Shown here: positions 10,833 to 22,765 of the stretch, piece after piece
Layout: each line of letters starts with the position of its first letter
How positions within the stretch are numbered: position 1 is the stretch's first letter
NCBI GenBank assembly: GCA_964036315.1
Contig: OZ038485.1
Location: 94,600,451-94,664,450, forward strand
Origin: Acanthosepion esculentum
Taxonomy: Eukaryota > Mollusca > Cephalopoda > Sepiida > Sepiidae
DNA length: 64,000 nt
Direction of reading: 5' to 3'
The notes under the pieces: generated by a model
Told to the model about the DNA's origin: nothing
What the model saw: only the letters and a program-made list of their open reading frames with translations
The model's database searches: none
Translations under genes and position numbers: made by a program

Positions 10833-11035
10833 GGGAAGTTGGGGAGAGTCGTGATAGCATACGTTCTGAAGTGGCCTTGTATTTATTATATTTATCTATC
10901 TATGACTTATTTATATTTATCCACTCGGCAATCTTTCCCAAGTACGAATGGCAAATTCATAAATAATAAAGAAAAGGCAGTTGTGGAGAGCCTTGATCCC
11001 CTACGTCCTGAAGGGACATGACATTTTAAAAAGAT
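10833..11035 (+). mobile_element. LINE-B 3'-terminal coding fragments, two in tandem
   Basis: GGGGAGAGTCGTGATAGCAT with TACGTTCTGAAGTGG (about 10840-10880) and GTGGAGAGCCTTGATCCCC with TACGTCCTGAAGGGACATG (10980-11020) resemble the LINE-B C-terminus. That region at 52180 reads KLWRTAIAHVLKGHGT before a stop. Both are short and degraded. Confidence 0.5.
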
Positions 11036-11287
11036 GGTCTGGTATTATTTGCGCGGGAGTGGTCTGTTTAAGTGAACGCTAAGCTACACGCTTCTCCGCG
11101 AATTATTGTGACATGTCAGGGATAAGAAGTGTCATATGATACAATCTGTCGTATCTTCATCGAAGAAGGGATGAGCCCTACCTAGTAACCACACTGTGTG
11201 CCTCCAGAAATACTATGAAGGGTCTAGCATGGTAGCCCGACTATGATGGAGCATTTTACGCACATACTGCATGCTTATATCTAACCA

Positions 11288-11289
<2 letters not shown>

Positions 11290-11329
<40 letters not shown>
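11290..11329. repeat. (TA)n microsatellite
   Basis: It lies at the 3' end of the SINE-C element (minus strand). Confidence 0.95.
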
Positions 11330-11331
<2 letters not shown>

Positions 11332-11470
11332 CATCCACAGACAGACTGTTTCGCTGTTTCACAGCTCATCAGTGTGGCTAGACGTCCGGTTGCCTCTAGC
11401 TAGGATCGAAACCCGACTGAATTTGCGTCAGTCCGAACTTCTCCCACTAAGCCGTTACGATACGGGATGA
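11330..11470 (-). mobile_element. SINE-C, tRNA-derived
   Basis: On the minus strand, GGCTTAGTGGGAGAAG resembles an A box and GGGTTTCGATCCTAG a B box, about 35 bp apart. Downstream is CTGATGAGCTGTGAAACAGC and GAAACAGTCTGTCTG, then (TA)n as the tail. This layout (tRNA-like head, core with a GATGAGC...GAAAC motif, simple-repeat tail) fits a SINE. Only one copy is seen here, so the limits are approximate. Confidence 0.55.
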
Positions 11471-11558
11471 AGGTGAATTTTTAGCGTGTTTATTTTTAGA
11501 TTCGGATAAACACACAGTGACTGAGAGTGACTCAATTCTGTCGAAGAGTCGTGCAGTA

Positions 11559-11583
11559 TTATATATATATATATATATATATA
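11559..11583. repeat. (TA)n microsatellite
   Basis: It directly borders the left end of the MITE at 11584. Confidence 0.95.
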
Positions 11584-11856
11584 ATCAAACAAATCCTTTT
11601 ACCACATATGGAGAATAGGCTATTCCGGCAGACGGTGAAAGTGGCCGTCTGTCTTTTCAACCCTATGTATTTTCGGCAAGTTAAGGTTTAAGTTGACCCT
11701 TTAGCTTCCAATATCAATTCCTCACAGTTAATTCCTACTACCTCCTAACCTTACAGACGTGAACTTCATTCCACACCGTTTGAAAAGTCAGACGACCATT
11801 TTAATCGTCTGCTAAAATAGCCTATTCCCCATATGAGGTTAAAGGATTTGTTTGAT
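11584..11856. mobile_element. MITE with long imperfect TIRs (about 90 bp)
   Basis: The left end ATCAAACAAATCCTTTTACC, then CATATGGAGAATAGGCTATT and GCAGACG, is mirrored by the right end (AATAGCCTATTCCCCATATG, GGTTAAAGGATTTGTTTGAT). The inner arms GGCCGTCTGTCTTTTCAA and TTGAAAAGTCAGACGACC also pair. The middle is about 95 bp of unrelated sequence. No ORF. Confidence 0.85.
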
Positions 11857-11956
11857 CATTAATTATATTGCTCTGTATAAATAAAATACATCGACCTCTT
11901 TTTTATGGATCAATTCTAATATTTTTATATTACTTGGATTATATACCAACGGATTT

Positions 11957-11958
<2 letters not shown>

Positions 11959-12013
<55 letters not shown>
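11959..12013. repeat. (TA)n microsatellite
   Basis: About 55 bp. It abuts the 3' end of the next SINE-A copy. Confidence 0.95.
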
Positions 12014-12016
<3 letters not shown>

Positions 12017-12256
12017 AGTCAGTTATGTGTCAAGCGTGATACACCTTTAGGCGATCATGTACCTTTCGATACATGACTGACGAGGCAGTTTTTTTTCCGG
12101 AGTAGGTTGCCATTTCTTTCTGCAGTAGACCAGTTACCATCCAAGGTTATAGAACCCGGTCTGTCCTACTATTTACCCATAGTTGGGGGGAGGATTCATA
12201 CCTTTCCCAAGGATATTAGCACGTAAGTGAATGTAACGGAATTTGAACTCGGAATA
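12014..12256 (-). mobile_element. SINE-A, 5'-truncated copy
   Basis: The 3' tail palindrome (TATCGAAAGGTA on the minus strand), CTACTCCGG and GACAGACCGGGTTCTAT are present. The tRNA head stops within the B-box region at about 12253, where a CA/CT tract begins. Confidence 0.85.
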
Positions 12257-12293
12257 CGCACACGCATACACGAACACGCACATACTCACTCAC

Positions 12294-12346
<53 letters not shown>

Positions 12347-12362
12347 AACACACACACACACA
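12257..12362. repeat. CA and CT compound microsatellite
   Basis: ACGCACACGC-type sequence, (CT)12 and (CA)n in succession. Confidence 0.95.
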
Positions 12363-12535
12363 AAGAGAAAAACATCAACCCCACTCCAATATGTAACTTA
12401 TGTAATATAAAAATAACGAAAATGAGAAAATCGGCAGTCAATTGCTGAAGCTTCCTGACGAGTGGACAGAACGATCGCAAAAAGCTCCAGAGGTGCATAA
12501 TTTACCATCTAAGTGAGAAACTTTTATTTGTATTA

Positions 12536-12539
<4 letters not shown>

Positions 12540-12580
<41 letters not shown>
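12540..12580. repeat. (AG)n microsatellite
   Basis: About 40 bp of AG. Confidence 0.95.
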
Positions 12581-12581
<1 letters not shown>

Positions 12582-12953
12582 TGGAGGTGTGGGGAGAGAA
12601 TAGAAAATTAACCAATTAAAATGTGTTAATATATGATTGTCAATTGCATGGCATATTTTCGTGTAAGAGTTTGTTAGCTTTTTTCCCCCGTTTTCTTCTC
12701 TCCAATGAATACTCGGGGCAGTTTTTTTTTTTTTTTTGATTAATGACTCTGTCCAGATATTTAAATTAACCCCCGTTTTACATATATCACCCTTCTTAGT
12801 GATCACTTATTTTCCACCTTATCCGCAGATCTCTTCTTCGGGACTGCAGGCTAAAAAAAACATGACAGAAAAAAATGCAGATGTAGATAGAATTCACCAT
12901 CCGAAAATGTTAAATTCCCTACTAACAAGACGATAATTAAGTGCACATATTTT

Positions 12954-13050
12954 CACACACACACACACACACACGCACACACACACACACACACATATAT
13001 TTTTGTGTGTGTTGGGGGGGGCGTGTGTGTGCGTGCACGCGCACGTGTGT
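12954..13050. repeat. CA followed by GT microsatellite
   Basis: (CA)n at 12954-12993 is followed by a GT/GC-rich stretch to 13050, so the two could pair as a weak hairpin. Confidence 0.85.
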
Positions 13051-14619
13051 AATTGGCTGGATGAAATTTGCTACCGTATTACTTACGCTTTGAAATTTGT
13101 TCTAAGTTGTACTGTTCAAAACCCAAGATATCATCTCTTCGTTAACACTAAAAAAACAACACTTTTTTTCTCAGCCCTCCTAAATACATAAGTAAGTAGA
13201 CTGTACGAAAGTATACCTATTTATTTACTAAGCTTTGCTTAGTAACGGTCACACAAATCCACGAGTATTGAGAACCTAGTAAGAATCGTACTCCTTGCTA
13301 GCTCGTTATTACCCAACGAAGAGGCACTCGAGATAAGGATTACTCATGTTTGCGAAATTTTCAAACCCAGAACTGACTCCCGAGATTCCTTCCACTCTCT
13401 CTTTTGAAAAAAAAAAAAAAAAAAAAGATGTTTTTATGCATTTCATCGATTTCTTTCTTTGTTTTTAGTTTTGTTGGTCAAGCTAAAAAAAACTCCCCAG
13501 ATCAGGCGTTAAATTTTAAACTCCCTGGTAAAGTCGACACGATAATGGTTCGATGTTTTGACTGAAACAAATTAACTGTCCCAACCATTCATTTGAAGTC
13601 GTATCATTAACAAAACAAAATAAGACATCGAAATAAGTTGGAGAATTATACAAAAAAAAAACGAATAAAGCCCTTCTTTTTTTTTTAGTTTTCTTTTTCC
13701 TTTTTTTTTTTTTTCCAACTCACTTTCAATTCGCGAATAATAATTCTGACCAAAATTTACTTACCTAAAATTTGCCTCTGCTTTGTGAACTTCGTCGACC
13801 CGAATTCCATCTTGATATTCCTTGCTACCCAAGCTGTGAATCAAATAATTCTAGCAGACGTGGAACGAGTTGCTTAAAGAGATGGGGGCATCTTTCTTTT
13901 CTTTTTTTTAGGGGATGGAGGGGATTGTTTAGAGATTTTTAGAGTGTCTCTAGTCGGCCGGTTTGTAACGACTGGGTCTGCTGAGAGTTTAGAGAGATGG
14001 GAGGTTGGTTCTGCGTTCCTCCGTGTGCGTGTACACGCATCAGCCTCCGTGTATGTGTGTGTATCTGTGTGTGAGTGTGTGTATGTGTGTGTGGAGAAGG
14101 ATAAAGAGACGGGGAGGCATGCACGTACGTCAAAGTTTGCGTGTCTTAAGAACGTGTAGGGAAAAAAGTGAGGCTGCTGTGTGTACTTTGCTGTCGAGGA
14201 AATCTTTCTTTGAACGGAGACGACGATGAATGTGTGTCTGTGTGTGCGCCTTTGAATCTTAAGACAAATTTGTGCTTGGAGTCTGGGCAGGGAGACATGC
14301 GGGCCGGGTGTCGAGTGAGGAGTTAGGTCGGTCAATGAAACTATCTTTGAACAGACATCTCCGCATAAAGACATAAACCCTAAAATTCCTATCACCTTAT
14401 CAATTGGGAAGATCCAGTACACGCATGCGCACATTCAACACTCGATCAATAAGGTGAAATATTTAGTGCATTTTCTTGTTTGTTTAGGCAAAATTTAATT
14501 TCTTACAATCTGCTGAAGAATGTGATAATCCCCCCTCTCTCTCTCTTTCTCACCCCCACACACATTCACTCACATCCTCCTCTCTCTTTTAAGATGCAAT
14601 AGATATTTCTGTGTGCCTG
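13051..14619. other. Unassigned sequence with poly(A)/(T) and GT tracts
   Basis: It contains poly(A) at 13407-13426, poly(T) tracts near 13675-13715 and a TGTGTG-rich segment at 14040-14095. The 186-codon minus-strand frame at 13874-14434 is created by the CA/GT tract and shows no domain, so I do not call a gene. Confidence 0.5.
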
Positions 14620-14683
<64 letters not shown>

Positions 14684-14797
14684 TGAACAGAATAAGATAC
14701 ATAGAGAGAAAGAGACAGAGACAAAATATGATAGATAGATAGATAGATAGATATGGACAGAAAGAGATACATAGAAAAAGAGAAAGAAACAAAATGT

Positions 14798-14873
<76 letters not shown>

Positions 14874-14953
14874 TGAACATAATGACATACATAGCGAGAG
14901 AGAAAGAGACAGAGACAAAATATGATAGATAAATACACAGACAGATAAAATGT

Positions 14954-15009
<56 letters not shown>

Positions 15010-15119
15010 TGAACAGAATAAGATACATAGAGAGAAAGAGACAGAGACAAAATATGATAGATAGATAGATAGATATGGACAGAAAGAGATACATAGAAAA
15101 AGAGAAAGAAACAAAATGT

Positions 15120-15171
<52 letters not shown>

Positions 15172-15251
15172 TGAACATAATGACATACATAGCGAGAGAG
15201 AAAGAGACAGAGACAAAATATGATAGATAAATACACAGACAGATAAAATGT

Positions 15252-15319
<68 letters not shown>

Positions 15320-15433
15320 TGAACAGAATAAGATACATAGAGAGAAAGAGACAGAGACAAAATATGATAGATAGATAGATAGATAGATATGGACAGAAAG
15401 AGATACATAGAAAAAGAGAAAGAAACAAAATGT

Positions 15434-15481
<48 letters not shown>

Positions 15482-15561
15482 TGAACATAATGACATACAT
15501 AGCGAGAGAGAAAGAGACAGAGACAAAATATGATAGATAAATACACAGACAGATAAAATGT

Positions 15562-15597
<36 letters not shown>

Positions 15598-15677
15598 TGA
15601 ACATAATGACATACATAGCGAGAGAGAAAGAGACAGAGGCAAAATATGATAGATAGATACAGAGACAGATAAAATGT

Positions 15678-15741
<64 letters not shown>

Positions 15742-15851
15742 TGAACAGAATAAGATACATAGAGAGAAAGAGACAGAGACAAAATATGATAGATAGATAG
15801 ATAGATATGGACAGAAAGAGATACATAGAAAAAGAGAAAGAAACAAAATGT

Positions 15852-15907
<56 letters not shown>

Positions 15908-16063
15908 TGGACAGAAAGAGATACATAGAAAGAGAGAAAGAGACAGAGACAAAATGTGATAGATACACAGACAGATAAAATGTGAGATAGATAGATAGAT
16001 AGATAGATAGATATGGACAGAAAGAGATACATAGAAAGAAAGAGACAAGAGATAAAATGTGAG

Positions 16064-16095
<32 letters not shown>
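14620..16095. repeat. GATA array with higher-order structure
   Basis: Runs of (GATA)n alternate with short non-GATA linkers. Three linker types recur: GAACAGAATAAGATACATAG at 14684, 15010, 15320 and 15741; GGACAGAAAGAGATACATAG at 14754, 15076, 15390, 15808, 15908 and 16014; GAACATAATGACATACATAG at 14874, 15172, 15481 and 15598. Higher-order unit lengths are about 326, 310 and 421 bp. Three minus-strand frames stay open for over 500 codons only because of this repeat (YLSIYLS runs). Confidence 0.95.
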
Positions 16096-16403
16096 TCTGC
16101 TGAAGAGCAATATTTAACAAACGAGAAACATGAAATGAATTCGATCTTCACTGGGCGTTCCAGTATTGTGGCCTTGCGCCACACTAATCCTAGATTAGTA
16201 AACACTTTAAAACGCATTTCTCCGCAGAAATTTGTATTACGAATCATTATTACTAAGATCCATCCCTAAATGCGTGCACCATAATTTCATCCTTGTACCA
16301 GAATAAGATAAGCAGAGTAAATACAGAAATAAGGATGTCCAGCTGAAGCGACAGTTAATTTAGGTTCGCAAGTCAATTCAGTAACCCTGCGGGTTTTATC
16401 GTT

Positions 16404-16678
16404 CAGTCAGTAAGGACCATGCGTGATACACGTATGGTACTGCCACGTCTTTTGATACATGACTGACGAGGCAGATTTTTTCCCGCAGTAGGTTGCCATT
16501 TCTTTCTTTTATAGGCTACAGAACCATAGATTAGATTGGGGGAAGTAGAGAATCTAATGATTCATACCTTTCCCAAGGGTATTAGCACGTAAGTGAATGT
16601 AATGGATTCGACTGGAATTCGAACTCGGCTCTCCGATTCCTTAATCCGAGTCGCTATCCATTACTCTACCGTGCCTCC
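16404..16678 (-). mobile_element. SINE-A, near full length
   Basis: On the minus strand it starts GGCACGGTAGAGTAATGG and has the B box GAGTTCGAATTCC, ATACCCTTGGGAAAGG, ACCTACTGCGGGAAAAAA and the 3' tail. The central part around 16520-16555 differs from other copies. Confidence 0.85.
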
Positions 16679-17267
16679 TTTTATCCTTACCGTTACGATG
16701 CCTTGTGTGGTTCCTAAAACAGGCTTTGTACCTTGTGTCAGCCTAAAATGAAATATATACAGACTGTTTAGTAGAAGATATTTAAACCAATTATCGATGT
16801 TCGTGCCCATGTAATAGGATTTTGAATGAGATTTTTAATGTTTTATTTCTATGTATCATGCCATGTCACTCTACGAGTGTTACTGGTACAATGTAACCTG
16901 CTACTATACGGCGCACGATCGGGGTCATCAAAAACTAAACCTGTCCTCCACCAATCTTTTCCTGGTAAAGAAGGTGGCTAGGCACACAGCAGGATTAAAG
17001 ACCAGTCAAAGGACGGATGGCTCTTCTTGTAGGTTCAACAACCATCTAGTACAATTTGGTAGACTGGGTTCTATAGCTATGTATGTAGCCAGTGCGGTGA
17101 TGACACGTCATCACTGGGCGGAGGGCTTCCTAGATTGAAATCAACGATCAGGGAGGAGACTTCCTTCGATGTGACCAAGAGGAGCCTTCAAGTTGAGGTT
17201 TGATAGAGCAGATTTATTTGCCCAACACACGCTATGCATAAGTGACTACCTCTCTGATTTTCAACCC
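16679..17267. other. Unassigned sequence
   Basis: Nothing recognised. The 95-codon open frame at 16851-17138 has no visible domain. Confidence 0.45.
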
Positions 17268-17325
17268 ATATGTATAGAGTGGAGTGGTCAGGCCCTCATT
17301 TGTTCAACGACACTACGACCTCAGG
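17268..17325 (+). repeat. Dispersed repeat fragment, inverted relative to 7109-7182
   Basis: TATAGAGTGGAGTGGTCAGG and CCCTCATTTGTTCAACGAC match the reverse complement of the segment beside the (TA)n at 7181. Confidence 0.55.
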
Positions 17326-17540
17326 GCTCGTTCAAGGGTCTCGTGCCCACTCCCCGAATCTATGATACAAGGCTTCCACTGTACATCTCAAATTTCATAA
17401 GGTAGAATTTATATAAAATACAAATTTTATTGTAACCTAATTATTTACAATACTGGATCATATGCAATATAGGTGAACAATTAAGCCAGAAAAATTAAAA
17501 ATAAATGCAATGTATCTAACTACAAATTAGAGACATGTCA

Positions 17541-17915
17541 TAATAGATCATTTCATCTTAAATAAATCAATAATAATTTGCGGCAATTTTTAAAAATCAA
17601 CTGGGGATATTTTTCTTGTTAAAAAGTTTAATAATTTTACCACATTCAACATTATGGTTTAAAAAAAGTTAATTTTATATCGTGTTTTTTCGAAACTTGA
17701 CATAAGTAAAACAAATTCACAGATTTGGACAAAAAACAAACAAACCCAAAATGACGTCAAAATCAGGCAAAAAACTTTTCATCCATTAATAGTCAGTTGT
17801 GCTTAGTTTAATTTGTAACGTATATAAATGTAGGTGGAAAAAAAGCAAATGTTGATAAGATAGCGAGGGTCAAAAAGCATTGCCCTGGAGTCCCCAATCT
17901 GTGCGTACTACGGGA
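17541..17915 (+). repeat. Dispersed repeat X, copy 1
   Basis: It aligns in order with 32799-33150. Shared blocks are TTAAATAAATCAAT, GGCAATTTTTAA, TGTTAAAAAGTT, CATTCAACATTA, TAATTTGTAAC and AAATGTTG. It contains a TATATAAATGTAGGTGGAAAAA stretch (here split: TATATAAATGTAGG, TGGAAAAAAAG). Identity is moderate. Family unknown. Confidence 0.6.
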
Positions 17916-18074
17916 TTAATAAACACCAGCCCTGCTAATGATGATGACGATGTCTGATTGTGCAATACAACCTATCGCTGTTGCTAACAGGCACATCCCA
18001 CAGGCCATTAATTGTAATTTATTTTTCTTTTCTATCTTTTTTGGATTTATTTGAACTATTGTTCCCATATTTAA

Positions 18075-18380
18075 TTGCTATAGATTTTATTACAGACGCA
18101 ACGTTTCGGCCAAGTACCCTGTGACTATCTTCTGACGTCAGTCATTTTGGTTGATATGGGATATTTTATGTGTTGATTATTCTGTTATTTTGTCCCTGTG
18201 AAGACACTTTTTATTCGTTCCTGCTGAACTAGGTTATATTATTTCACTACCTGATACAGGGATTGAACTAACGACCACTAGCAGATATGAGGTGATCTTT
18301 TGTTATAGTCTAGGGATAGTGATAGAGGATATGAAATGATCACGTTATAGGCGTTTGTCTTTAAGGCTTCTTATCACATC
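18075..18380 (-). mobile_element. Possible degenerate tRNA-derived SINE
   Basis: On the minus strand, GTTAGTTCAATCCCTG resembles a B box. About 130 bp further on, TTGGCCGAAACGTTGCGTC resembles the ACGGCCGAAACGTTGTGA segment of SINE-B. I infer a diverged SINE-B relative. Confidence 0.4.
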
Positions 18381-18790
18381 CTGACCCTAAGTTTGTATCA
18401 GGTCATCATCAATAGGATCAGAAGTAAATATTTTAAAAATTCATGTTTAATTAAAATTTATTCATGAGCATAAGTTCCACAGATATCAGTAACCTCCTTA
18501 AAATGATTCACAAGCTTCGTAATACCGTTTTGGTAAAAAAAAAAAGTCTTTTAGTTTGGGGAAAATAACGTAGAGAATGTAGTATCTATCTCTTCATATG
18601 TTTTAAGAAATAGTACAAGATGGCTATATAATCTCCAAAACAGATGATAATCAGATGGAGCAAGAACAGGAGAATAAGGAGGATGCGGAATGTTTTCAGC
18701 TTATCTGCCAGATAACTCCTGCTAACGATCGCTAGATGGTGTTAAGAAAAGGAGTATATAAGAAAAGGGCACAGCAGTCCCCTCTCTCTC

Positions 18791-18822
<32 letters not shown>

Positions 18823-20130
18823 ATTCAAACTTAGGATGCTTTAGAGATAGGACAAGTCTATTTTCCCTTCTGGAGAGCCTTTCAGTCCCTTGAAAAAAAC
18901 AACAAGTTGCACTGAAAACAACACAAGTCAAGCAGAAAAAACCGAACGACATTGAAAAATATCGTTAAAATCTTGCTATGAATCTCGAGGGAAATACAAG
19001 TAGTTATTTTTTTTTCGTTTATCTATTAGGTAGCTATACTTCCTTTTTATCGATAAGTAATTTTTTCAAACAGTGTCCGTATTACCTTCTCAGCGTTTTT
19101 TTTTTCTTGTAAATCTTTTTAGAGCCAATTATTTCTATAATTTTGTTACCTTAATAAGCGCAAAGGTCTTATTTTGTGATAGCCTTTTTGTAGAATTTGT
19201 ACTTTCTTATATTGTTTTATAACAGTTTAATAAATGTCTGCACCTTTCCAATTACACGAGGTAATTTTGAGTCTTGTATGTTATCGTATGCGCCTTTTTT
19301 TAATATTTGGGATAAGAGAGTCGACGTTCTCTCCCCTCTCATTCCCTACCAGGAAAAAAAATGATTTTTCTTTTGCACAAAAAAAATAAAAAATAGTCTT
19401 TTTGCAACTCAACGAACACCGTTGTCACTTTTGTAATGCTCGTTGTAGTAGAGAGTTTATAATCGCAGATACAACTATAGTAACGCCGTTGAACAATGCT
19501 GGTGTCAGACGCCTTCGAACAGCACTCGCACTAATAGTACTTGATCGAGAATACTTGCTCGAATAGTAATCCGTATAGTGATCTGAATAGAGAAATAGTA
19601 TAGTGAATAGCGGTCAGTACAGTAATAGAGGATAGATTAGAAATACAGATCCGAATAGTAATAGAGGATAGACTAGAAATGGCGATCGTTTAGACGTAAC
19701 GCGACTTCCTACTTATGCGTTTCTCCCATTGTCACGTGATCCACTTAATTAAATAATGGGATCGCCTGTGTTTGCTCACTGACGATCTATGTTCAAACTC
19801 AAGTGTCGGCAGCGACACTTTATTCCTAAATAACATAGTTATTGCAAAATAAATTTTTCGTAGATCAGAACAAATGTAAAAAATATCGAAAAACCGTTAC
19901 CATGGCAATCCTTCTACTTAGAAACGCTGTGGTTAATTTGAAAATGCTTCGAAAACTTAACAGTTAATAAAACTTAAAAATAAATATTTGTGGATAAAAT
20001 AAATATCTGTGAACAAATCAATGAGATTTGTACATAGGAAAGTGTTAAAAAAAATATTAAACACAGTGATTTGTAATAGCAAAATAAAAGTTATAATAAA
20101 TAAAAGCTATGGTAAAAAAAATAAAATATA
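18381..20130. other. Unassigned sequence with one (CT)n tract
   Basis: It holds (CT)n at 18781-18822 and a cluster of ATAGTAATAGAGGATAGA repeats at 19610-19680. No gene or named repeat recognised. Confidence 0.45.
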
Positions 20131-20640
20131 TGTCGGAGTTAGCTCCTCTCAGTTTCCTTAATCCTTCAAGAGGGGTCTCTCCCCTGGCTATAAATACTGG
20201 CTGCCCCTTCGCTTCTCTCTCTTTTCCGACTCAGGCCTTGGGCTGCTACCTCGCGCGGAGGCGAGGTAAAATCTCTTTTTCGACTCAGGCCTTGGGCCGC
20301 TACCTCGCACGGAGACGAGGTAAAATCGTTCTTTTTCCACTTACACGAATATGTGACCTCTCACAGATACAGCGTTTCCCAAATTCCGGGAACGCGCTAA
20401 GAACAATACACGTACGTACGAACACTACAACACACACACATAATTTCTCCATACGAACAATATGTAACTGTTCATGTCTTTGTTTAACTTGTTTTGTTAT
20501 TAATATATATTTGTTTACCCATGTATATCGGTTTTCTTTGTCTTCTTTGGTCCGACATTCTAATGTAGCTGGACCTGCCAGCAGGAAAGTTTTAACCTTC
20601 TGATATTTCTTCACATCTTCACCCCGCACGGTCCGCTACA
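20131..20640 (+). mobile_element. Solo LTR, copy 1
   Basis: 510 bp, starting TGTCGGAGTTAGCTCC and ending CGGTCCGCTACA, with TATA as 4-bp direct repeats outside (20127-20130, 20641-20644). Contains a TATA box (GGCTATAAATACTGGC, about 50-65 bp in) suitable for a promoter. A 54-bp internal tandem duplication (CGACTCAGGCCTTGGG at 20227 and 20281) follows. No internal retrotransposon domain lies beside it, so it is a solo LTR left by LTR-LTR recombination. Confidence 0.85.
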
Positions 20641-21513
20641 TATATATCTAAAAGAAGTCTTCTCAAAATATAATTCCCTCACAATCTTTCATATGGACTT
20701 AACACACACGTACGTACAAAAAAGGACATCCTCACATACACACCTTCATTCTACTCTTTTGTATTATTCCCATTTGGTTCGTTCAATAAAAACATATTGT
20801 TAATTGTACTTAATACTTAAATTTATTTTTTGAAGAAACATCAGTGACTGCAATATTCATTATTCGTCATCGACACGAGAAGGAGATTTGTAAGCTCAGT
20901 GGAGAAATTGCGTTTCTGCCTTAGGGGAAGACGCTATGAAACGTCATGACACAAACACGCGCACACACGCACATACGAATATCTACGAAGATCTACGCAA
21001 CCACAAGGACAGAAACATTTAACATAACATAGTGAGAAAGTGACCAGCAACCAATCACCTTCTAAAAACTACATATTCTGAAGCTAAAAGTGACATAAAG
21101 TAACATAATCTCAGCTTCCCAGAACACTCACGAAGTCACACAGCAAATGCCATTCTTGCTAGTGAACTTGTCGAAAATTTCTTCGACTCAAAGAGTAATC
21201 AAAGTCGGTCCGGCAGTAAATGATTGCGAAATATGCCTAGTCTTGCGTCCCAATTTAAAACGAGGTTCAAATAATACTAGAAAGAAGAACGCGCAAACAA
21301 TTCCGTTCGCGTAATGTCTTTCTCAAAAGATAAAGACACTGAAAGGGAGATAAGGCAGACCTTAAATAACAAAGAGCAGACCTGCATATCCCACCCTTCC
21401 GGTAACAAAAGACTACAAAAGCAGTTCTCTGGAGCAGCCTCGCTTTAATAAACTAGAATCCGTCAACCACTCAGTTTCTACGTCCGACGGCCGCCCCATA
21501 AGCGCAGGTAATT
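20641..21513. other. Unassigned sequence
   Basis: Nothing recognised with confidence. AATAAA at about 21448, followed by a GC-rich stretch to 21500, could be the end of another LTR, but no partner repeat is present. Confidence 0.4.
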
Positions 21514-21732
21514 TGACTGACGAAGCAGATATTTTTCCCGTAGTAGACCAGTTGCCGTCCAAGTCTATAGAACCCGGTCTGTCCTGCTATTTACCCATAG
21601 CTGGGAGTGAAGAAGAGGATACATACCTTTCCCAAGGGTATTAGCACTTAAGTGAATGTGATAGATTCGACTGGAATTCGAACTCGGCTCTCCGATTGCT
21701 CAGTCCAAGCCGCTATTACTCCACCGTGCCTC
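21514..21732 (-). mobile_element. SINE-A, internally deleted copy
   Basis: Head (B box GAGTTCGAATTCC on the minus strand), ATACCCTTGGGAAAGG and GACAGACCGGGTTCTAT are present. The segment between the body and the 3' tail is shortened and the last tail part is missing. Confidence 0.85.
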
Positions 21733-21755
21733 ACTTGACACAGGAATCCGAAGGC

Positions 21756-22215
21756 GGACTGAAACTAAAACCAAAATATTAAGAAACAAGAAAAAATTCC
21801 GTTAAAAACAAATAAAACAATGTTCTACTGTTATGTAGTATTGGTTGTCTTATATGGCAGTGAATGCTGGACAATTTCCTCAAAGATGAAGAGGAAATTT
21901 GAGGCCACACAAATGTGGCTCTAAAGGAGGAATGCTAAGAAGACCGTGCATTGAGCATATGATCAACGAGGAATATGGAAACAAAAACGACACTTGCACT
22001 TGAACTAGTTGAAATTTCCGGAACATGTAATGAGGAAAGAAGACTTTGAGAATCTGACACTCACAGGACATGTTGATAGCAAGAGGAGAAGAGGAAAACC
22101 GTGAGTAACCTACCTAAAGAATTTGTGCAAATTGATAACAGAACAGGGATGGAGAGGAACAGTAAGCGGTCAAACATTACTTAGAACTACAAATGATAAA
22201 AAGTTGATTGTTCAC
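21756..22215 (+). pseudogene. LINE-B ORF2 C-terminal remnant
   Basis: Broken frames read VLYGSECWTI (21850), FEATQMWL, FPEHVMRKEDFENLTLTG (22015-22070), SKRRRGKP and VTYLKNLCK. This order is the region after the reverse-transcriptase domain in a non-LTR retrotransposon. The same order recurs on the minus strand at 45760-46340 and 46682-46905. Stops and frame changes make it non-functional. Confidence 0.75.
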
Positions 22216-22353
22216 ATAAAAGAAAAACGCCCTTGTCCAGGTTGTCGCATCCGATAGTAAATCGTTGAATGGCTTGAGGTCAGTTTTCGAGTTTATTCTC
22301 TAACCCTATCTGTTTCTGTTGAGTTCAAACAAAAGCTGATCAAAGTTAAATTA

Positions 22354-22465
22354 AATAGCATGACATGTTCGTGGCGTATCTCTTAAGAGTCGCCATTTTT
22401 TTTTTTAATAGCATGACATGTTCGTGGCGTATCTCTTTAGAGTCGCCATTTTTTTTTTTTTTTTT
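22354..22465. repeat. 54-bp tandem duplication with poly(T)
   Basis: AATAGCATGACATGTTCGTG at 22354 is repeated at 22408, each followed by GGCGTATCTCTTNAGAGTCG and a T run. Confidence 0.9.
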
Positions 22466-22629
22466 AATTTATAAAACCATCTACGGCAATATTTTTCGTT
22501 TAAATAATTTCTCCGATTTTGGTATTGGTTCTTCAGCCTGACTGCCTTTCCAAAACACATTACCTGTAAAAAAAAAACAATCATTATATGTCGTAAGGAT
22601 TCTGCAAACGCGTTCAGCTTCGGGAGGAT

Positions 22630-22680
22630 CCAATTAATATCAACACCTTATGGGTCATTTAATGCCGAAATTAAATTTTC
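22630..22680 (-). mobile_element. LINE-B 3' tail fragment
   Basis: AACACCTTATGGGTCATTTA and ATGCCGAAATTAAATT match the tail at 45765-45830 in inverse orientation. Confidence 0.5.
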
Positions 22681-22696
22681 TTGGGAGCTTTGAAGT

Positions 22697-22697
<1 letters not shown>

Positions 22698-22762
<65 letters not shown>
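22698..22762. repeat. (TA)n microsatellite
   Basis: About 65 bp of TA. Confidence 0.95.

Positions 22763-22765
<3 letters not shown>

Noticed and set aside
13874..14434. 186-codon minus-strand gene
   Set aside because: Its centre is a CA/GT tract; overlapping frames on both strands are equally open and no domain or splice context is visible.
14566..16247. Three overlapping minus-strand frames of over 500 codons
   Set aside because: GATA repeat translated in three frames (YLSI runs); no domain.
16851..17138. 95-codon plus-strand gene
   Set aside because: No domain, no composition bias, surrounded by repeats.
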